A stretch of 64,000 nt of DNA from contig NZ_LOAJ01000001.1 in NCBI RefSeq assembly GCF_001542905.1, forward strand, positions 1,426,001 to 1,490,000, read 5' to 3'. The stretch is from Halorubrum aethiopicum (GTDB lineage Archaea > Halobacteriota > Halobacteria > Halobacteriales > Haloferacaceae). Shown here one piece after another: positions 60,262 to 64,000 of the stretch (the stretch's first letter is position 1; each line of letters begins with the position of its first letter). A program made the translations under genes and the position numbers. The notes below the pieces were generated by a model. The model worked only from the letters and a program-made list of their open reading frames with translations. It made no database searches and was not told the origin of the DNA.

Positions 60262-62955
60262 ATGACGGGACCCGACGGGTCGGGGACGAGTCGCGCTCGG
60301 GACGGTGCCGGCGAGTCGGCGGTCCGGGATCGCCCCGCCAGGCGGTCCGTGCTCCGCGGGACGGCCGGCGTGTTGTCGGCGGTCGGAGCCTCGACGTGGG
60401 GGCTCGCCGAGGGGCCGTCGACGGCGTCGGCGACGAACCACGTCCCCGACCGGATCGTCTGTGTCGGCTCCGACGACGGGTCGCTGTACGGGATCGACGC
60501 CGCGACCGGCGACTCCGTCTGGCGCTTCGAGGAGCCGAGCGACGCGGTCTCCTCGTCGCCGACGGCCGTCGACGGCGCGGCCTACGTGGGCTCCGCGGAC
60601 GGGTCGCTGTACGCGGTCGACGCGACGGACGGGTCGTCCGTGTGGTCCTTCCAGGCCGGCGACGGCGAGGACGGCGGGATCGTCTCCTCGCCGACCGTGA
60701 TCAACGATCGAGTGTTCGTCGGCGCCAGCGCCGGCGCGGTCGTCGCGCTCGATCGGAGCGAGGGAACGGAGGAGTGGCGCGTCGACGACTCCGTGAGCGC
60801 CGTGGTCTCCTCGCCGGCCGTCGACGGGGAGACGCTCTACGTCGGCACGGAGACTGGAGAGATTCTCGCGCTCGCGACGGCGGACGGGACGGAGCGGTGG
60901 CGGATCTCGGATCCCGAGGACGGCCTCTCCTCCTCACCGGCCGTCGTGGACGGGACGCTCTACGTCGGCTCGTTCGACAACCGGCTGTACGCGGTCGACC
61001 TCGAGGCCGGCGAGACGACCTGGAGCACCGACCTCGAGGACGTCGTCTTCTCCTCACCGACGGTCGTCGACGGGACCGTCTACGTCGGCAGCGTCGGGGT
61101 CGGCGTCGGGCTCCACGCGCTCGACGCCGAGACTGGCGAACGGCGGTGGACGAGCGACGGGATCGCGGGCGTCGTCTCCTCGCCGACGGTCGTCGACGGA
61201 ACGGTCTACGTCGGCTCCGTCGACGGGTCGCTGTACGCGCTCGACGCCGAGGGCGGCGATCCGGAGTGGTCGGAGAGCACCGGCGATCAGGTCAACTCCT
61301 CGCCGACGGTCCTACAGGGGACGGTCTTCGTCGGGAACGCCGCCGGAGAGGTGTACGGCTTCGACGCCGAAAGCGGCGAACGGCGGTGGCTGTTCGACGA
61401 CCCCGAGGACCCGATCTTCTCCTCGCCGACCGTCGTCGACCTCGCGGGCGACGGCCACGGCGTCGGGTCGCGAGCGTCGCTCGGGACGCTCGGACACCAC
61501 CACGCGGCGGCGGGCGTCGAGTTCCGGGGAGGAGGCGGCTCCTCGAGCGGGTCGACCGACACGTCCGGGTCAACCGACACGTCCGGATCGACGGAATCGA
61601 GCGACTCGTCGGACGCCGGCGGGTCCGCCGACGGGACCGATGGCGGGGAGTCGGGAGCGGCGGACGGGGGCGTCGACGGGGGTTCCGGCGGGAGCTCCCC
61701 CTCCGTGGGCGGTTCGGGCTCCTCCGGCTGGACGAGCCGGGCTCCGGCGATCGGGATCCTCGGCGCGGCCGGCGGACTCACGGTCGGCGCGCTCGCGGCG
61801 TATCGGTTCCTGGGAGGGAGCTCCGAGGACGCGTCCGCGGAGACGGAGACATCGGAGCCGTCGAGCGTCTCGGGAGCCGCCGCGCCGGAGATGGGGAGCG
61901 ACACGGGGACGCGGAGCAACACGGAAACGGGGAGCGCCGGGATCGATTCCTCGGGGACCGCAGAGCCCGCGGAGCCCGCCGAGACCACCGGGGCCGTCGG
62001 GGCCGACGACGACGCCGGGTCGTCCGCCGCGTCGTCGAGCGATTCCCCGGCCGCGTCGTCGAACCTCTCTTCCGCCTCCTCTCCTCCTTCCGAGCCGAAC
62101 GAGGGCTCGGGAGGAACTGGGGGCGCCGGAGACGAAGCCGGAACGGCCGTCGGGGCCGGCGGATCGGACGGGGACGCGTTGCTCTCGGCGGTCGACGAGC
62201 TCTCGTCGATCGAACCGCTCGGGTCCGTCGGCCCCCTCGCCGCGTACGCCGTCACCGACGAGCGGATCGACGGCGGCGACGGACGGGTCCTGGCGCTTCC
62301 CGACGCCGCGGGAGGGGAAGACCTCGCGGAGCGGTTCCGCTCCGTCGCCACCGACTGGGGCAGCGTCAGCCACTACGACGGGATCGTCACGGTGTACGGG
62401 TCGGGAACCGAGCCCTATCCGTGGGTGCTCACCGACCGGATCCGGGACGCCTCCACGCTCGGCGAGCACCTCGATGATCCGCCCGGAGAGCCCGCGGCCC
62501 GGCTGTCGCCGGTCGTCGACGCGGCCGAGGCGATGTCGCAGGCCAGCCGCTACACGGTCAGACACTACTACCTCTCGCCCGAGACGGTCCGCGTCGTCGG
62601 GTCGGCGGGAGATCCGACCGGACTCGTCGACGATTGGGGCCTCTCGGCGGTGCGGGACACGCCCGAACACGGCACGCGTGCGCCCTCCCCGTACACCGCG
62701 CCCGAGCAGCTACCCGACTCGGAGGAGCCGCTCTGGCGGGGCAAGCCCGACACGTACGCGCTCGGCGCGCTCGCGTACCACGCCGCGACCGGGAGCCCGC
62801 CAGCGGACCACCGGCCCGCGAAGCCGAGCGAGCACGCCGGCGTGCCGTCGGCGCTCGACCGACCGATAACCCGCGCCATCGACCCGGACCCGGACGAGCG
62901 GTACGACTCGATCGGCGAGTTCGCGCGGGTGCTCAGGCTGGCGGCCTTCGACTGA
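60262..62955 (+). CDS. Tat-exported PQQ-propeller receptor with TM and pseudokinase-like domain
   Basis: A 897-residue three-part receptor. N-terminal Tat signal (RPARRSVLRGTAGVLSAVGA), then eight PQQ/BamB-type propeller blades (about residues 55-405, each with SSPTVVDGTVYVGS-like strands and a D-x-G-W end) outside the cell, a Ser/Gly/Thr-rich stalk, one TM (494-518) and a further acidic Ser-rich stretch. The cytosolic end (about 645-897) resembles a Ser/Thr kinase: HYYLSPET at 768-775 in place of HRDLKPEN, DWG at 791-793 and APE at 813-815. The catalytic Asp (HRD) and the usual VAxK Lys are missing, so a pseudokinase is likely. Start ATG at 60262; GTG at 60253 is alternative. Confidence 0.85.
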   Translation: MTGPDGSGTSRARDGAGESAVRDRPARRSVLRGTAGVLSAVGASTWGLAEGPSTASATNHVPDRIVCVGSDDGSLYGIDAATGDSVWRFEEPSDAVSSSPTAVDGAAYVGSADGSLYAVDATDGSSVWSFQAGDGEDGGIVSSPTVINDRVFVGASAGAVVALDRSEGTEEWRVDDSVSAVVSSPAVDGETLYVGTETGEILALATADGTERWRISDPEDGLSSSPAVVDGTLYVGSFDNRLYAVDLEAGETTWSTDLEDVVFSSPTVVDGTVYVGSVGVGVGLHALDAETGERRWTSDGIAGVVSSPTVVDGTVYVGSVDGSLYALDAEGGDPEWSESTGDQVNSSPTVLQGTVFVGNAAGEVYGFDAESGERRWLFDDPEDPIFSSPTVVDLAGDGHGVGSRASLGTLGHHHAAAGVEFRGGGGSSSGSTDTSGSTDTSGSTESSDSSDAGGSADGTDGGESGAADGGVDGGSGGSSPSVGGSGSSGWTSRAPAIGILGAAGGLTVGALAAYRFLGGSSEDASAETETSEPSSVSGAAAPEMGSDTGTRSNTETGSAGIDSSGTAEPAEPAETTGAVGADDDAGSSAASSSDSPAASSNLSSASSPPSEPNEGSGGTGGAGDEAGTAVGAGGSDGDALLSAVDELSSIEPLGSVGPLAAYAVTDERIDGGDGRVLALPDAAGGEDLAERFRSVATDWGSVSHYDGIVTVYGSGTEPYPWVLTDRIRDASTLGEHLDDPPGEPAARLSPVVDAAEAMSQASRYTVRHYYLSPETVRVVGSAGDPTGLVDDWGLSAVRDTPEHGTRAPSPYTAPEQLPDSEEPLWRGKPDTYALGALAYHAATGSPPADHRPAKPSEHAGVPSALDRPITRAIDPDPDERYDSIGEFARVLRLAAFD

Positions 62956-63058
62956 GCCCCCCACGTCGACGGAACGGTCCCGAACCGGTTCCGTTCGATA
63001 TCGACGATGAGAATAGATGGACAAGTGATATATCTGCCGCCGGAGAACGTGTCACCGT

Positions 63059-63727
63059 ATGTCATCACGTCGTCGATTCCTGGTTGCGGGGGCCACGGCG
63101 GGGACGATCGCCCTGAGCGGCTGTACCGACGCGGTCGAGATCGCGACACAGGAGGAGATCGAGCGGTCCGCGGAGCCGGCCGAGCCGGCGGAATCGAGCG
63201 TCGAGGAGACCGGCTTCGAGGAGGTTCGAAACGAGACGGTCGTCGTCGAGGAGGAGTTCGAGGAGTTCGGCCAGCGGCGGGAGTTCACCGCGCGCACCGA
63301 GGTCCGCGCGTACCTCCGTGAGATCGAGTCGGAGCTGACCGGCCAGGAGCAGTCGGTGTTCGCGGTCGTGAGCACGCCCGGCGTCTCCGCGGCCGGCCAA
63401 CAGCTCAGCCCGCTCGCGAACATGGACGAGGAGGAGCTGATCGACGAGGCGCGCGGCGAGATCAGCGCCGAGTACGAGGGCGAGATCCGCGACCCCGAAC
63501 TCGACGAGACGATCGAACAGGAGGTGTTCGGCAAGACCACCGAGGTGAGCGTCTACGAGGCGACCGTCGTCCTCCCCGACGGCACCGAGGAGCGAGGGTA
63601 CATTCACCTCACCATCGTCGAGCGCGGCGAGGACGTGGTCCTCGTCGCCGGCGCGTACCCTGCGGGCGTCGAGGGCGAACGCGAGCGGATCGAGCGGCTG
63701 TTCGAATCGTTGGAGGGAGACGAATAG
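63059..63727 (+). CDS. Tat lipoprotein, DUF6517-like
   Basis: A 222-residue exported lipoprotein. Twin-arginine start SSRRRFLVAGATAGTIALSGC with lipobox LSGC (Cys21 after MSSRRRF...), a short acidic linker, then a conserved haloarchaeal domain (about 50-220): RNETVVVEEEFEEFGQRREFTARTEV, FAVVSTPGVSAAGQQLSPL, RGYIHLTIVERGEDVVLVAGAYP. It matches the DUF6517 family of unknown function. It follows the propeller receptor by about 100 bases on the same strand and may be its ligand-side partner. Confidence 0.85.
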   Translation: MSSRRRFLVAGATAGTIALSGCTDAVEIATQEEIERSAEPAEPAESSVEETGFEEVRNETVVVEEEFEEFGQRREFTARTEVRAYLREIESELTGQEQSVFAVVSTPGVSAAGQQLSPLANMDEEELIDEARGEISAEYEGEIRDPELDETIEQEVFGKTTEVSVYEATVVLPDGTEERGYIHLTIVERGEDVVLVAGAYPAGVEGERERIERLFESLEGDE

Positions 63728-63756
63728 AGCTGTTCAGCGATCAAAGGAATGCCGCT

Positions 63757-64000
63757 TCAAGTGGTGGCCTCTGAACTCGACTGCTCGAATTCGCCGGGAA
63801 CGCATTCGACGGCGACCCACGGCTTGCGACCGATCTCCCAGTCGACGAGCGTTCTGACGGTCTCGGGACCGGAGACGTTCCGCTACTGTGCCGCGAGCGA
63901 GTCGAACCGGTCGTACTCGGCCTCCGGAATTCGGCCACGAGGCACTCTTATCGCGACGGGATCGCTGCCGTCGGCGGTTCGTCCGTCGAACGTCTCCCAG
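63757..64000 (-). pseudogene. Kinase-like gene relict at window edge, with internal stop
   Basis: Reading leftward from the edge, one frame gives ETFDGRTADGSDPVAIRVPRGRIPEAEYDRFDSLAAQ, a stop (TAG, probably TGG originally), then RNVSGPETVRTLVDWEIGRKPWVAVECVPGEFEQ and a final stop at 63757. VAIRVPRG resembles the kinase VAIK strand and VDWEIGRKPWVAVECVPG the hinge. It looks like the N-lobe of a haloarchaeal kinase or pseudokinase, truncated before the C-lobe. The upstream part is outside the window. Confidence 0.5.

Noticed and set aside
63885-63905. In-frame TAG in the kinase-like relict as a pyrrolysine or read-through codon
   Set aside because: No pylRS or tRNA-Pyl evidence and the frame soon ends anyway; simple nonsense mutation of a Trp codon fits better.

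Overview
The window is a high-GC haloarchaeal chromosome segment. This is supported by acidic proteins, an archaeal LonB protease, a Nop5/fibrillarin pair, a TFB initiation factor, the rpa1-rpap-rpe operon, the proteasome beta subunit, AglB, archaeal rpoL and S3Ae, leaderless promoters, and IS6-type ISH elements. Class Halobacteria is secure. A Halorubrum-like genus is only a guess from gene content.

Layout. 1-7100: housekeeping genes (LonB, a CBS/ParB-like protein, an arginine deiminase-like protein, Nop5-fibrillarin), a small XRE-regulator/membrane-protein operon behind a tandem palindromic operator, a mini TFB-like protein, tRNA-Leu(TAG) and a CDGSH Fe-S protein. 7101-21095: a dispersed-repeat spacer, mutL with the endonuclease motif, a thiolase/DUF35 pair, a first cell-surface glycosylation group (AglD-like flippase domain protein, AlkP-superfamily protein, two GT4 enzymes), the ssDNA-binding operon rpa1-rpap1-rpe1, and another GT4. 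21199-31649: an accessory and N-glycosylation island holding a HicBA pair with a dead toxin, a nested pair of IS6 elements, a decayed FkbM methyltransferase, two GT4s, a GT2, the oligosaccharyltransferase aglB, a DUF368 (polyprenyl-phosphate translocase family) gene directly behind it, and an intact IS6 element. 31703-53773: core metabolism and information processing (methylmalonyl-CoA mutase and epimerase, purB, a PurN-PurH fusion, aroD, TFB, a BtuF-like protein, a DUF84 NTPase, stomatin, pssA, proteasome beta, a UDG-family protein, asnB-like, PHP, S15, a RecJ-like protein, KEOPS Pcc1, S3Ae, rpoL). 53795-59301: an AT-richer island framed by decayed IS6 copies, with a GT61 glycosyltransferase, a broken AlkP-like gene and a Wzx-type flippase. 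59302-64000: a broken RNA-ligase-like gene, a large Tat-exported 8-bladed PQQ-propeller receptor with a single TM and a kinase-like domain lacking the usual catalytic residues, a Tat lipoprotein, and a kinase-like relict at the edge.

Themes. The glycosylation genes form one pathway split over three loci: sugar transferases build the lipid-linked glycan, flippases move it, AglB transfers it, and the DUF368 protein may return the spent dolichyl phosphate. Three otherwise intact genes (thiolase, GT4, methylmalonyl-CoA mutase) each miss exactly one base in a C or G run. That pattern looks more like base-calling error than biology, although phase variation cannot be excluded from one sequence. The most novel items are the propeller-TM-pseudokinase receptor, the tandem-operator XRE/membrane module, the aglB-DUF368 pairing, and a candidate small RNA with its own promoter and terminator at about 48254-48340.
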